In this document: piece after piece, positions 21,246 to 32,355 of the stretch
Numbering within the stretch: position 1 is the stretch's first letter
Layout: each line of letters begins with the position of its first letter
NCBI RefSeq assembly: GCF_004664715.2
Contig: NC_051063.1
Span: 145,355,319 to 145,419,318 of the forward strand
Origin: Peromyscus leucopus
Lineage: Eukaryota; Chordata; Mammalia; Rodentia; Cricetidae
DNA length: 64,000 bases
Direction: 5' to 3'
Notes under the pieces: generated by a model
What the model saw: only the letters and a program-made list of their open reading frames with translations
Databases searched by the model: none
What the model was told of the DNA's origin: nothing
Program-made: the position numbers and the translations under genes

Positions 21246-21565
21246 CTCTTAAGACAGGGTCTCTCACTGAACCTGGAGTTTGTTGATTTGGCTAGACTGA
21301 CTGGCCAGGTAAGTCCTTGGGATCCTCCTGTCTCTGCCTACCAGTGATGGGCGTACAGTGAAGCCATCAAAGGACTCTGCTACTCTCACAGTGGCACCCA
21401 CCAACTTCCATGTTCCTGGAATACACAGCATCAGGACCCTGAATGTCCCTCCAGTTCTCCTGGAGTAAAGAGCAATCTACCATTCCTGGCTGGCTGCGAT
21501 GATCTGAACAGAGGTCCTCAGGCTTGCATAGCCAGACTTTACTCATGAAACCTTCTTCCCGGGCC
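21070..21565 (-). mobile_element. Long B2-headed SINE, antisense, interrupted
   Basis: 'GGTCAGAGGTCAACACTAGACG', 'AAGACAGGGTCTCTCACTGAACCTGG' and the head complement 'TGAACAGAGGTCCTCAGG...' are separated by an (ATT)n array and by about 130 bases (21362-21495) that do not fit the family. Confidence 0.65.
21204..21245. repeat. (ATT)14 microsatellite
   Basis: Perfect ATT units at the A-rich joint inside the antisense long SINE. Confidence 0.93.
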
Positions 21566-24500
21566 CTGTTAGTGAGCTGTAGTCCAGACAGCATGCATCT
21601 TCCCACCTCCACTTTGCTTTCTTCTTCTGATTCCCCCCCATCTCTCTCTCTCACACACACACACATACACACTCTTTCTCACCAAGCTTCCCATCTAGAT
21701 GCCAGTTGGACCTATCAAGTTTTCCTCTCGTAGAGATTAGAGGAAGATGCGGCTTCAGACGCTGGGTGGTGGGCCCTTATCCAGATGCACAAATCTTTCT
21801 TTAGCTGTAACTGACTCCCCTTATAGCAGACTTTGTTCCCACCTCTGCTTCTTCTAATAGCTGAAGCCAGCCTCTCAGGAAAAGGATGCCAAGAGGAATT
21901 ATCCTGCCTGGGGCATAGAGAAAGCCGCTATCAAAGACTCTTGTAATCTCAATAGCATGTAGCCCCAGGACCTAGGATACATACTTGTACGCCCTGGGTG
22001 ACATTCATGCTCCCTGAACGTTTATCTCATTTTGGGGCTGGCCCCCAGCCCTGTCCTGGAGCCTGCCTTTACCTACTGACTCCTCCCCCACGCCCCCACC
22101 CCCGCCAAAGACCACTCTGGGATCTGCTCCCACCTGTCACCAACAGGGCTCCTCTTGTTCCCAAATGGTAGAATGCCAATCCACTGGCTTTCTCAAGGAG
22201 TGTGTGAGTAGAAACAGACTTGGCCATTCCAGAGGAAGGGCCCGGCCTTGATCTAGGCTCAGGTAAGAGCATGAACTCATTCTGTGCTGGGTGCATCTTC
22301 TCTGGCTGGCCAGACCATCACAGGAGTTTGCATTCACAGCGGCATCTGCCCCCCCGGGTGTTCCTAGTGTATGTCACATCTGGAGCTTGAACTCCCCCCA
22401 TTTCAGCGCCCCACATCAGGAAGAAGTCTGAACATCGGGTTGTGCTTTTGGGGGCCTTGCTCTGCTCCCACAGAAGAAATAGCCACATCCTCATGCTGTT
22501 TTTCCCAGAGTGCTGATTTGGTTTTTCCGGTCTCACGATCCCAGATAAGCACCCGGGACTGTGCCTTTCCACATTTTCTCATATCTGAGGACTACTTGAT
22601 CTCTAAATATAAGTGAAAGGGGAAAAAAAGTACAATGAATTTCCTAATAGTTAATCAACTACCACACGTCACTGCAGAGACCCGATTTATCCCTCTTCCA
22701 TCCACTGGGGGTGCAAAAGCATGAGGGATTAGGAAAGAACACACTAGAAACAACACCAACACATATCATTAAATAAACATGTGACAGGCCTATCATTGCA
22801 AGTGTTGTCTTTCAGCGAGGGCACGTCGGCACTTTCATTAACCCCGGGGACCGGAATGGCAGCTTTTCTAACCGAGGTACCAGGGTTTAACCAAAGCTTG
22901 CTTGAAAAAGGCAGGGCCACCTACCATGAACTCTTCTCTGTGATTTCATTCTTGAGGGTGCTCGAGTGTAAATAAACTTGTTTACCGGCATCAGAATGGG
23001 CCATGTTAATGAAGTCTTGTTTGTGTGACCACAATGACAAGTCATTTGTGTCAAGCTGAACTCCGGGGAGGGGAGGAGAGGAGCCGAGACGTTGTATTTC
23101 TGGCCTGAAGTTTCCTACAGATGTCTGTGGGCCCAAGTTAGTACAGTCAATATGCGTCTTTCTTCGAGTTTGTATGTCCGTGGTGGAGAAAAGCCTTGTT
23201 ACTGTGCAGAGTGTGGTAAACAAAATTACACCGCACGCCCTGAGACGGAGAGCAAAGCAAGAAGCATTGATGAGTGTTCCGACGGGCGGAACCTCGCGGC
23301 CAGCATGTGGTCTGCATGAAAAGAAAGCATGAATACGCAGACCCTAATTACTGCTTTGAGTTGACAAAGTAGGGTGAACATGTACAGAAATGCAGCAGAA
23401 CAACCCAGGCTGTGTCTCGAAGCAGCTTTAGAGGTAAATATAGAAAATTTTGCATGCATGATTTTACATAAAATTATTTTTTTTTAAAGGAAAGCCAGAG
23501 AGTTCATTAATAGCCTATTGAGCAGAGCTGGAGGACAGCCGACTTTGATTCTGATGTTCTATGGTGCGAGTTGATGCGCTGTAATGTATCAGCCCACTTC
23601 AGCCCATCATTTACTGGTAAATAAAGTTTTATATTGGATTAAAAAAGAAAAAAAGACACATTCATTGTCTGTGGCTGCTTCAAGCTATAAGACCTAAAAT
23701 ATTCACTTTGTGTCCTTTCAAAAAAACAAAAATCACTAGCCTCTGGCATATTGGAAACAGCTGTATCAGAAAAGGTTCCTGGGCCGTTGCTGAGCTGCTG
23801 GCTAGATGGAGTTCAGGAAAAATCACATGCCAAGATCACGGATTAAAAGAGCAGAAAAGGGACCATGGTAGGAGAAACTGAAACTTTAGATTAGGAGATG
23901 TGTTCTGATGTGAGCAGAGCAAGAAGAGGATTGGGCGGGCCGGGACTCCATTCTTCAGTAAGCAGTGTGTGTGGAATGCGAAGCTAAGTGGAAATGCTTG
24001 GGTACAGAGGGGAGTCACCGCTCAGGCTTTTGTAGGGATGTTAAACATTTTATCAGCTCGTAGGATCTGACTCACAAACAAATCATGCCACCATCAGAGC
24101 TATATTAGAGCAGATCATAGCTTTGGAAGCGGGGACAGGAGGGAAGGATGCTGGCTTCCCTGACGACTGCTGGGATAAGGAAAGTTGTGTTTTCTCTTGC
24201 CCGTGTGACTCTGCATGAAGCCGTTGCCTGCGTGTGTACTGTGGCTACAACTCCAGATAAAACTATGGAGAGGTTGGTTTTCTCTTGCCAAAGGGACCTA
24301 CTGCCCAATAAAGTTCATTATGGCAAGTCACTGCCTACCCGTGTCTGGAGTCAGTAGCTCGTGGGTTGTAAAGTGAGTGCTGACTACATGTTCTGGCGAT
24401 GGGAATCTGTAAATCGGAATGAGGCTGCTCTTGGCAGACCCTGGGTAATGTGACTATTAATACAGTAAGGAGTCATTAGTGCAGCTCCATGTCTGGGCCT

Positions 24501-24619
24501 TCTTAGTCATGCAAAAGTTGACTTTTAGTTCAAAGAGCCCCAATAAAGCTGTTCCTGCTGCCTTCTCTTTCTCTGTCTTGGTGACCCCGGCAGTAGAGGA
24601 GCCCTGGGCTTAGCAACAG
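21566..24619. other. Unique sequence, SINE-free
   Basis: First part of a 5.5 kb stretch without lineage-specific repeats; a short (AC)n lies at 21653-21666. Regions near 22620-22790 and 23330-23650 are AT-rich and contain MEF2-like and homeodomain-like cores, e.g. CTAAATATAA at 22602-22611. No coding frame is convincing. Confidence 0.45.
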
Positions 24620-24800
24620 TAGTGGCAGCAGCTAACTCTTGCTGTAGACATTGTCCTGGCAGCTTACCACAGGCTAGCCCCTGTGATGCACTCAGAAGGA
24701 CTTACTACCCCCATTTTATAGATGAAGAAACTGAGGATAAGCAGCTTGCTAGGACATGGGCAAGCCAAGGAGTCTGGCTCCAGACTCCATGCTTTAAAAG
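24620..24800 (+). mobile_element. MIR
   Basis: 'CCCCCATTTTATAGATGAAGAAACTGAGG', 'CAGCTTGCTAGGACATG' and 'GGAGTCTGGCTCCAGACTCCATGC' give the MIR core and its 3' part in order. Confidence 0.75.
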
Positions 24801-27160
24801 CTTTTGAAAACAGACCTTAGGCCCTTAGAAGTTGTCAATTACAATTCTCATGTATGACACACTTTGTCATGCATGGGCTGTCTTTTACCGAGGTAATGAA
24901 GGAGTCATTACACACAACACGGCCATGCACACATACGCACACCTTGGTTTGGCTCCCAGGGAAGCAAGTCAGGAAACAGGGTTTCCAGTGCAGGTTTATT
25001 TGGAAGGTAAAAGGAAATCAACAGGACAGCAGGAAATGAGAGAGAGAAGAGGGCCACGCATTAAAAGTGCATTCCCAAACAGCAGCCAGAGGGCAAAAGG
25101 AGCTTAGCCCCGTGGGCAAACTGAGAAACCTGCTTTAGAAGGGCAGTGCATTCCTGGAGCCACTGCTCAGTGATGACTGACAGGTTCTCAAGAGCAGATG
25201 TATGGATCCTGAGAGAAGCCTAAGACTCAGAATCCATGAAAAAGCAGTATTCCACAATCATATATAAATATATCTGTGTAGTGAGCATATACATATACAC
25301 ACATAAGCACACATTCACATAGCCTTGATATCTATCGTATATCTACTATTGGCACTCTTAAGGATATTTAAAAACATTTTGTGCTAATTGCCTCATACAT
25401 CTTTAATACCATAGCGATACTATATCAGTTTTCATACTGTGTTCACTTAGAGAGCCACAAGCCACCGGATGTCTGTATACACCGGGTCCCACCACACCTA
25501 CAGCACTACAACACCTCCTCTCTCTCGCCCTGCCCATTAAGATCATTCTTTGGCATTCCACAAGAACGGGGGAGCAGTTCACAGTTTCATTGTAAGGAGT
25601 CCTGGGGGTTGTGGGAGGCGAGTGTGTGACATGGAGCAGACTCATTCAGACCCTGGGAGTCCATCATGGCAGACATGAAGCACTGGCTTTCCGTTAACTT
25701 CAAAACCCTATGCAGCTTGGTCAAAGGAGCAGGGGGAGCAGCCAGGCCCAGCCGCCTTGGAATTCCACCGCTGCTGCAGTCAGATCCCGGAGAGGGTGTG
25801 AACAGCTTCCCGGTGCCTGAGTCCCGCCACAATCTCACACCCATGTCAAGCTCACTTCTCATATTCCCCGAGTTGAAAAGCAGTTGAACAGATGGTGGCT
25901 GACACCTTTCTCAGGAATCCTGGAAACTCACCAGTCTACCCACTGAGGCACAAAAAGAAAAGGAAAAAAAAAAATCTGAAAATGTGGTGTGGAAATAAAA
26001 CGGTGGTTTGAAAAGGGATGGACTCAAGAGAAAGCCTGTCTGGAGCGATGCGCTGGGGTCTCCATGGGCGTTCACAAACCAGGCCCCTGGGAACGGAGAC
26101 CCGGGACCTGCTCTCTTCACAGTGGGGAGGTCGGCGACAGCCAGGAGGCAGACACCAAACAGGACTGGCCAAACCTGGTCACTCGGAACACTCCTTCCTC
26201 CAACGATTCTGGAGCTGAGTGAGAGCCGAGCAGTCCAACTTTTTATGCGTGCCTAAAAATAACACAATTTCTTCCAGGTTCTAAATGTAATTTTAAGTTG
26301 TGAAAACTAGATCATAAAAAAAAAAAAAGGAAAAAAGAGAATCAAAGGAAAATGGATGCAATATGCTGCACCTACTTTCATTAAACACACTACAAACCTC
26401 CATCCAGAGTTCAGCACTGAAAAGTCAGCAGGCACTGAGTGCTTCTGCTTCCTGATAAGAGGGGAAAGAGGCAGTCACAGTTAAGAATGTCTTTAAGATG
26501 GAGAGGAAAATCTCAGCTTCAACCCGGAAGCAATGCCACAGAAAAGTATCTATCCCTGCTTTGGGGACAAGTGGATTTGGATTTGTCAAAAACAATAAAT
26601 AAGGCAATAATTCCACCATGGAATCTGAATGAAAAAAATAAAAAAGGACATGACTGCTCACAGGTATGGTGGAGGGCAAGGTTTACTGTGGGTAAAAACA
26701 AGAGCGCAGCCCTGCAGGGACATCTGGGAGAGTCCAGAGTGGGCACGACCTCGAGCCACAGGCCGTGTGAGGACAGGGGAGAGCCAGGAGAGTACTGTAG
26801 ACAAATCCGGTGGTTAGCCAAAATGGCTGGATTATACCGGGAGGGGCGGCTGCAGTAAGGGCAGCCCAGTCCCTGGACTAGAGACGTTTAGGATAGGGGG
26901 TAGAGTACGGCAGCCATATCCTGTACTGAGGAGAGACTGAATGACGCTGGGAGAACCTGGCAGCTAGTTCTGCTTTGCTATGTTAAATAGGTACCTCAGT
27001 TCCCTGGTTGTCCTAGTTTGAGACCTAACAGAGTCCATGACACCCTTCCAAATTTCTTCATCTTTTTATTAAACTTAAGGCATGGTATCTATATTGTGTT
27101 AGTCCTGGTAATGAGCTTGTATTTTACCCCCAGGAGATGATGATTTGGCCAGCTTCCCAA
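24801..27160. other. Unique sequence, SINE-free
   Basis: Second part of the SINE-poor stretch. A MEF2-like CTAAAAATAA is at 26253-26262. The 139-residue frame at 26439-26858 and its antisense partner show no known domain, and no processed-gene features are seen. Confidence 0.45.
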
Positions 27161-27161
27161 A

Positions 27162-27176
27162 AGTCACAAGAAATGA
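27162..27176. repeat. Target-site duplication, left copy, outer B1
   Basis: AGTCACAAGAAATGA recurs with one mismatch (AGTTACAAGAAATGA) at 27549-27563, bracketing both B1 copies. Confidence 0.8.
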
Positions 27177-27344
27177 GCCGAAATGAGCCGGGCCGTGGTG
27201 GCCCACGCCTTTAATCCCAGCCCTCGGGAGGCAGAGCCAGGCGTATCTCTGTGAGTTCGAGGCCACCCTGGTCTACAGAGCAAGATCCAGGACAGGCACC
27301 AAAAACTACACAGAGAAACCCTGTCTCAAAAAAATAAAACACAA
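27177..27344 (+). mobile_element. B1 SINE, outer copy
   Basis: 'GCCGGGCCGTGGTGGCCCACGCC' to 'GAGAAACCCTGTCTCAAA'. A small duplication 'AAATGAGCCG' lies at its left edge. Its A-rich tail continues after the inserted second B1, at 27533-27548. Confidence 0.92.
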
Positions 27345-27515
27345 GGGCCGGGCGGTGGTGGCGCACGCCTTTAATCCCAGCACTCGGAAGGCAGAGCCAG
27401 GCGGATCTCTGTGAGTTCGAGGCCAGCCTGGGCTACCAAGTGAGTTCCAGGAAAGGCGCAAAGCTACACAGAGAAACCCTGTCTCAAAAAAATAAATAAA
27501 TAAATAAAAAATAAA
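27345..27515 (+). mobile_element. B1 SINE, inserted in the tail of the previous B1
   Basis: Full-length copy close to consensus. It is flanked by 'AAAAAAATAAAACACAA' at 27328-27344 and again at about 27516-27532, i.e. a target duplication within the outer copy's tail. Confidence 0.92.
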
Positions 27516-27682
27516 AAAAAATAAAACACAAACAAGCAAAAAAAAAAAAGTTACAAGAAATGAAATGGCTAGAGAAATGGTTCGGATTTTCAGATTTAGA
27601 TTTAGACCAAATATCCCACAAATGTCTAGATAGAATATACATTACATTTTAAAGAATGTCAATGTTTGAGTAATACGGAATC

Positions 27683-27690
27683 TGTGTGTA

Positions 27691-27721
<31 letters not shown>

Positions 27722-27775
27722 TGTGTATGTGTGTGTATGTGTTTGTGTGTGATGTGTGTGTATGTGTTTGTGTGT

Positions 27776-27829
<54 letters not shown>

Positions 27830-27830
27830 A
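27683..27830. repeat. Compound (TG)n array
   Basis: TG units interrupted by TATG and TTTG/GATG variants, ending with a long pure block at about 27780-27828. It adjoins the tail of an antisense long SINE. Confidence 0.92.
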
Positions 27831-28030
27831 CAGAGGTCAGAGGACAACCTCTGGAGTTGGTTCTCAACCTCCTCCTTGTTTGAGGCAGGGTCTCTGTGGT
27901 TCACAGCTGCACACGTGAGGCTGGTTGACCGTTCAAAGTCTTGAACGTCTGGCTCTGCCCCCTGCCTCACCAGAGGAGCATGCTGTCACACGTACTTTAG
28001 ATGGGTTCTAGAGACTGGAATTCAGGTCCC
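27831..28030 (-). mobile_element. Long B2-headed SINE, antisense, tail-side part
   Basis: 'CAGAGGTCAGAGGACAACCTC' and 'TTTGAGGCAGGGTCTCTGTGG' up to 'GACTGGAATTCAGGTCC'. It resumes at 28430 after two inserted SINEs. Confidence 0.75.
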
Positions 28031-28035
28031 ATTTG

Positions 28036-28195
28036 TTCGTTCGTTTGTCTGTTTTGCTTTTTCGAGACCAGGTTTCTCTGTGTAGCCCTGGCTGTCCTGG
28101 AACTCACTCTGCAGACCAGGCAGGCCTCGAACTCAGAGAGCTGCCTCCTGAGTGCTGGGATTAAAGGTGTGTGCTTCGACCACCTCCCTACCACC
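28036..28195 (-). mobile_element. B1 SINE, antisense, inserted in the long SINE
   Basis: 'TTTTTCGAGACCAGGTTTCTCTGTG' to 'GGGATTAAAGGTGTGTGC'. Confidence 0.9.
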
Positions 28196-28202
28196 ACCAC
28201 AC

Positions 28203-28428
28203 ACACTTTTTTTAAGACTTAAAAAAAATATGTGTATGAGTGCTTGCCTTCAGGTATGTATGCACCACATGCATGGCTCATGCCTTCTGAGGCCAGAAGA
28301 GGGCGCTGGATTCCCTGGAGCTGGAGCTATGGACAATTGTAGGCTACCTTGTGGATGCTGGGAATTGAACCCGGATCCTCTGCAAGAGTAGCAAGTGCTC
28401 CTCACCACTGAGCCGCCTCTCCATCCCA
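28203..28428 (-). mobile_element. B2/B3-type SINE, antisense, inserted in the long SINE
   Basis: 'TGTATGAGTGCTTGCCTTCAGGTATG', 'GGGAATTGAACCCGGATCCTC' and 'CACTGAGCCGCCTCTCCATCCC'. Confidence 0.88.
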
Positions 28429-28429
28429 G

Positions 28430-28493
28430 GAGTTCAGGTCCTCACACTTGCACAGTAAGTGATTTACCTACTGAGCTGTCTTCCAGCCCCTCA
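28430..28493 (-). mobile_element. Long B2-headed SINE, antisense, head-side part
   Basis: 'GGAGTTCAGGTCCTCACACTTGCACAG' to 'GAGCTGTCTTCCAGCCCC'. Its first 13 bases repeat the end of the left part (28018-28030) with one mismatch. Confidence 0.75.
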
Positions 28494-28604
28494 GATGCGA
28501 TCTTAAAGATCGCCAGCTGTCTGTCTCTTTGCTTGCAGAAGCACAAACTGCATTCAGAAAAGTCTGAGCAATTTACTTAATTTTACCACCTGGCTGACAG
28601 CTGG

Positions 28605-28807
28605 TAGTCAACTTTCCATCGCTACAACAAATGCCCAAGATACCCACCATATAAAGAGAAAAGGCGTATTCAGGCTCACAGCTTTGGAGGGCTCAGCCCA
28701 CGGTTGGTGGGGCCCATTGCTTTGGGGCTTGTCTTGGAATGGTACATCACAGCAGGAATGCCATGCTAATCAAAACTGCTTGCTTTATGGCCAGGGACTC
28801 AAAATGA
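28605..28807 (+). mobile_element. Rodent dispersed repeat fragment
   Basis: 'CAACTTTCCATCGCTACAACAAATGCCCAAGATA...GGCGTATTCAGGCTCACAG' follows the same opening as the copies at 51843 and 59395. Confidence 0.55.
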
Positions 28808-28918
28808 GAAAGAGAGAGAGAAAGGAAGGAAGGAAGAAAGGAAGGAAGGAAGGAAGGAAGGAAGGAAGGAAGGAAGGAAGGAAGGGAAAGAGAAAGAGAA
28901 AAAGAGAAAGAGAAAAAG
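28808..28918. repeat. (GGAA)n purine array
   Basis: GAGA leader, about fifteen GGAA/GGAAG units, then AGAAAG units. It lies inside a dispersed repeat. Confidence 0.92.
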
Positions 28919-29379
28919 GTTGAGCCGCCACTGGCCTCGGGTCCTTATTTCTGCACCAGAGCCCAACATGCCATGAACTGCACAGCTCTGCCTATCTTTG
29001 TCACCATGATGAGCCCTTGGAAGTTGTGAAAATAAATATGCCATTTATTTATTTAAAAAAAAAATCTCCCACCTGTTACTGGTTTTGGCAGCATGAGAGC
29101 TACAGGATTCAAGGGGTCATGGAGAGTAGATGAGGCATGACCCTGTGAGAGGTCAGGGGAGGCCACTGGTGAATATGCTGCCCCAGTTGCAATGAAAGCT
29201 TCAGGACTGAAGCCATCCTGAAGAGCAGCTGAGGCTTGGCCACACGAAACCGGGTTAGAGTCCCTAAAGAGAGGCCAGGAAAGGTCCCTGGGGAAGATGC
29301 AGCCTAGTTGCTGTGGAGACCCCAGTACATCAGAGATGCCAGGACTATGGGATGGCTGAAGGGAGCAGGCAAGAGCACC
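28919..29379. other. LTR-like remnant then unique sequence
   Basis: 'CTTGGAAGTTGTGAAAATAAATATGCC' at about 29013-29042 resembles the end of a rodent LTR transcript unit, followed by an A-rich stretch. The remainder is unrecognised. Confidence 0.4.
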
Positions 29380-29861
29380 TCGGCCTAAGTACTGCCATTT
29401 TTACTTCAGACTCCATTTTATATGCAGGGTGAAATAAAGTTCAGATTCTCAAGTCCTAGGGGAGCTGAGAACTCTCCAATGGCTGACCTACCTCCTCCGT
29501 AAAGCACAGAAATAGTCGTTATGCATTCTTAGTTCTCTGGAAACATTAGGCTTATTCCTAACAACGGAAAGAACACACCAGTCTGATTGGCTGGACTGAA
29601 AGGCTTGAGTAGTATGTCGGTTGACAATGGCGGAACTCATAGGGAAAGCCCCTAGTCTTTGTCTGCTGATTGGTGAAAAATGTTCACTGTAACTTGGCAA
29701 CAATATTTGTGATTTTTGTGCTTATAAATCCCACTTCTGCCCCTGCTCAGGGCTGCCAGGAGAAATGAGGCTCCTGAGTCCTTGCCCTGCAGCCCTGATC
29801 GATCAATGACCCCCTTATGTGGTGATTTCATTAAAATCTTTGGAACCCATAAAAAAAAAAT
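29380..29861 (+). mobile_element. Class I ERV-like LTR copy (U3-R) ending in poly(A)
   Basis: A U3-like body ('GGAAAGAACACACCAGTCTGATTGG', 'CTGATTGGTGAAAAATG') is followed by a TATA-like TTATAAAT near 29722, an R-like 'CTGCTCAGGGCTGCCAGGAG', the signal ATTAAA at about 29831, 15 further bases and then A10. The end at a poly(A) site, without U5, fits reverse transcription of a polyadenylated retroviral RNA by L1 machinery. No matching target duplication was found and the left edge is uncertain. Confidence 0.5.
29720..29727 (+). promoter_or_regulatory. TATA-like box in LTR-like sequence
   Basis: 'GCTTATAAATCCC' sits about 110 bases before the ATTAAA signal, a plausible U3/R spacing. Confidence 0.4.
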
Positions 29862-30412
29862 GAGAATGAGAAATGAAGAGAAGAGGGTCGCACAGTTCCC
29901 TCTGAGGGGAGCCCATGGTGACCTAAACTCTTCCCACCAGGCCTGACTTCTTAAAGGCCCCACCAACACCCTAGGGCATCCCCATGGCAACCAATGTTGG
30001 GTGTGCTGCGAGGGGCATTCAAGGTACATACTATAGCGGCAACAGACAGATTGGAGAAGAGTCAGGTTTTCGGTCCAGAGCAGATTTGCTTGACCATCCT
30101 AACACAGAATAAAAAAGTTACCCAGTTTTAGTCCAAAGTCCTCAGAGTGGTCACCTAGGGCCACACAAGCTGATGCTTTACGGACTCCAAGAGAAATGTG
30201 CTCAGCACTATTAAAATGAGGAAGAAATGGCGGCTCTGAAACGTAGTACAGGGGCTCTCAAGAGAACCATCCAGCAGAGCCGCTGACAAGGTATCACAGA
30301 GTCCCCATGTCTGCCCCTGGCAACCTCCAGACACCTTGTATATTGAGGGCATGTATAATCAGACGCCTCAGAGCAAAACCAAATGCTGCAGTTCACAATG
30401 AAAAGTTTTTGG
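29862..30412. other. Unique sequence
   Basis: Nothing recognised. Confidence 0.4.
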
Positions 30413-30413
30413 G

Positions 30414-30505
30414 AGCTGGGGATGTGGCTCAGGGGCAGAGTACCCGCCTAGTATTCAGGAGGCCCTGTGTTCGGTTCCCAGCACTGCTAAAACAGCAGTC
30501 AGGAA
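30414..30505 (+). mobile_element. ID SINE
   Basis: 'GAGCTGGGGATGTGGCTCAGGGGCAGAGTACCCGCCTAG' and 'GTGTTCGGTTCCCAGCACTGC' keep recognisable A and B boxes of a tRNA-Ala-derived ID element. Not a tRNA gene: no cloverleaf and a SINE-type 3' end. Confidence 0.85.
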
Positions 30506-32035
30506 ACAAAAGGGGCGTTCGAGTGCATGTAGAAGTCTAGTGGCCACCCCAGTAAAGTGGGGTGACAGACACAGACTCAGAGCTGGAAGCCAGGGTAAGC
30601 GAGCCCATCCCCCTCACTAACAGCCAAGGAAAGCAGGGGAATCAAGAGCCCCCCAGGCCACAGGTCTGTTTACTGATAGGTTCCATAGACTTACAGGAGC
30701 ATGGTGGGGGTGGGGGGCAGATCCCAAAGTCAAAAGAGAATGCAAAAGATGATCTTTCTGTATATAAAAAGGAAGCCAGCAATTTCTCGTTTCAAATTTT
30801 TACGTGAAACTGGGAAATGAGTTTGTGCTTCTGGTGGACTGATTCCACAGCCTCCGTAGATGACAGATGTTTCTATGAACTCTCAAGCTTTCTGCATCAA
30901 GTGGAAAGAGACATTATAAGTAATTGACCCCCACCCTCCTGTCTACCTCAAATTGTCTCGAGGCATCCCTAACACCCAACACAGTGTAACCGCTGTGCAG
31001 ACAGCTGTTCTTCTGTTTTATTGGAAGGCACTCTCTACATATTTCCTGTAGATGCTTTTTTTTTAAGAATGGCTATTCTAACTGTATTGAGATGTATAGA
31101 CTCTGGGTCTGGGTAATTTTGGTATGTAATGCTTCTTATTTGCAATTATTCTTATAATAAAGTTTTAATAAAAAAATTAAAGATAACCCAAATGTATAAG
31201 GAACTCTAAAAGTAACATAGACAATCTGGAAAGAACCACGCAAGAGTTTTCCAGAAGTGAATGCACGTGGTGATAGGCTTGACACAGCTCAAGAGAGACG
31301 TGAGTAAGTGGGGGATACTCTGGAAAACATTTCCATGCATGGACCAAAAGATGGAGGTGCTCCGCAGAAGGTCCCAGATACAGAAGACGACGGGAGCTTT
31401 AACACATATGTAAGCAATTCCTGCAGACAACATAGAGAGTCCGTATTTGAAGAGATTATGGGAAAGAACCTCTCAAAACAAATCATTCCATGATGCTTTC
31501 AATAACGAGCTCTTTGCAGAACAAATAAAAGAAATACAAACCTCCATATATCATAGTGAAGTGTCAGCACACCAAACCCCAAAAGAAAGTTGCCAAGGAA
31601 GCAGAGTGAAGACCCCGTGGCCAACGGATATATCATCTGCAGGAGTGGACATCAGCAGACAGCAGACAGAGGCATCGTCAGCTGGATGAATAAAAATGAA
31701 TGATGGCCAAGGATCCTGCACTCCGACACAGCAGTCCGCAAGAATGAGACCGAAATAGGGATTCGTTTTCTTCAGCGTTTCTGTGATCAAGTGGCTTCCT
31801 GTGACGAGCTGAGCTAGCTTCTAAACCCCCCTCTTCTAGGAGCAAGCTGACCACAAGCGAGGAAGCTTCTTAATGAACCAGAGGATACAGCCTCAGCTCC
31901 CAGGGGAGGGTGGGGAATCACAGTATCAAAGAAGATGGAGGCCCCATGTGGTAGTTTAAAGAATAAGAAAATAAACGTGCTTTGAGAAATAAACTGTGAA
32001 TGTGCCCTCAGTAACATTCATTAAAAGATCTTTGT
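30506..32035. other. Unique sequence
   Basis: Contains a poly(A)-signal-like cluster at 31156-31175 (AATAAAGTTTTAATAAA). No coding frame upstream of it is convincing. Could be the end of a noncoding transcript or chance AT-rich sequence. Confidence 0.4.
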
Positions 32036-32202
32036 TTTGGTTTGGTTTAGTTTGGTCTTTCGAGACAGGGTTTCTCTGTGTGTAGCTCTGGCTGTCCTGG
32101 AACTCACTCTATAGACCAGGCTGGCCTCGAACTCACAGAGACCCACCTGCCTCTGCCTCCCGAGTGCTGGGGTTAAAGTTGTGTGCCACCACTGCCTGGC
32201 TT
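32036..32202 (-). mobile_element. B1 SINE, antisense
   Basis: 'TTTCGAGACAGGGTTTCTCTGTGTGTAG' to 'GTGTGCCACCACTGCCTGGCTT'. Near consensus. Confidence 0.94.
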
Positions 32203-32204
32203 GT

Positions 32205-32355
32205 TTTGTTTTTTGTCTGTTTGTTTTTTAGATGGGATCTCATGTAGCCCAGGATAGCCCTGAACTATGTAGCCAAGGCTGTACCTGAACTCCTGATTCT
32301 CCTGCCTCTACCACCCAGTACTGGGGTTACAGGTGTGTGCCACCATACCTGGCTG
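32205..32355 (-). mobile_element. B1-like SINE, antisense, older
   Basis: 'TTTAGATGGGATCTCATGTAGCCC' to 'GTGTGTGCCACCATACCTGGCT'. Directly beside the younger B1. Confidence 0.8.

Noticed and set aside
27649..27970. Thr/His-rich protein
   Set aside because: Translation of a (TG)n array and SINE.
28798..29875. Target duplication 'AAAATGAGAA' spanning the GGAA array and the class I LTR copy
   Set aside because: The match is short, purine-rich and probably chance; it would require the whole kilobase to be one insert.
30414..30490. tRNA gene
   Set aside because: It has A and B boxes but is an ID SINE with no cloverleaf.
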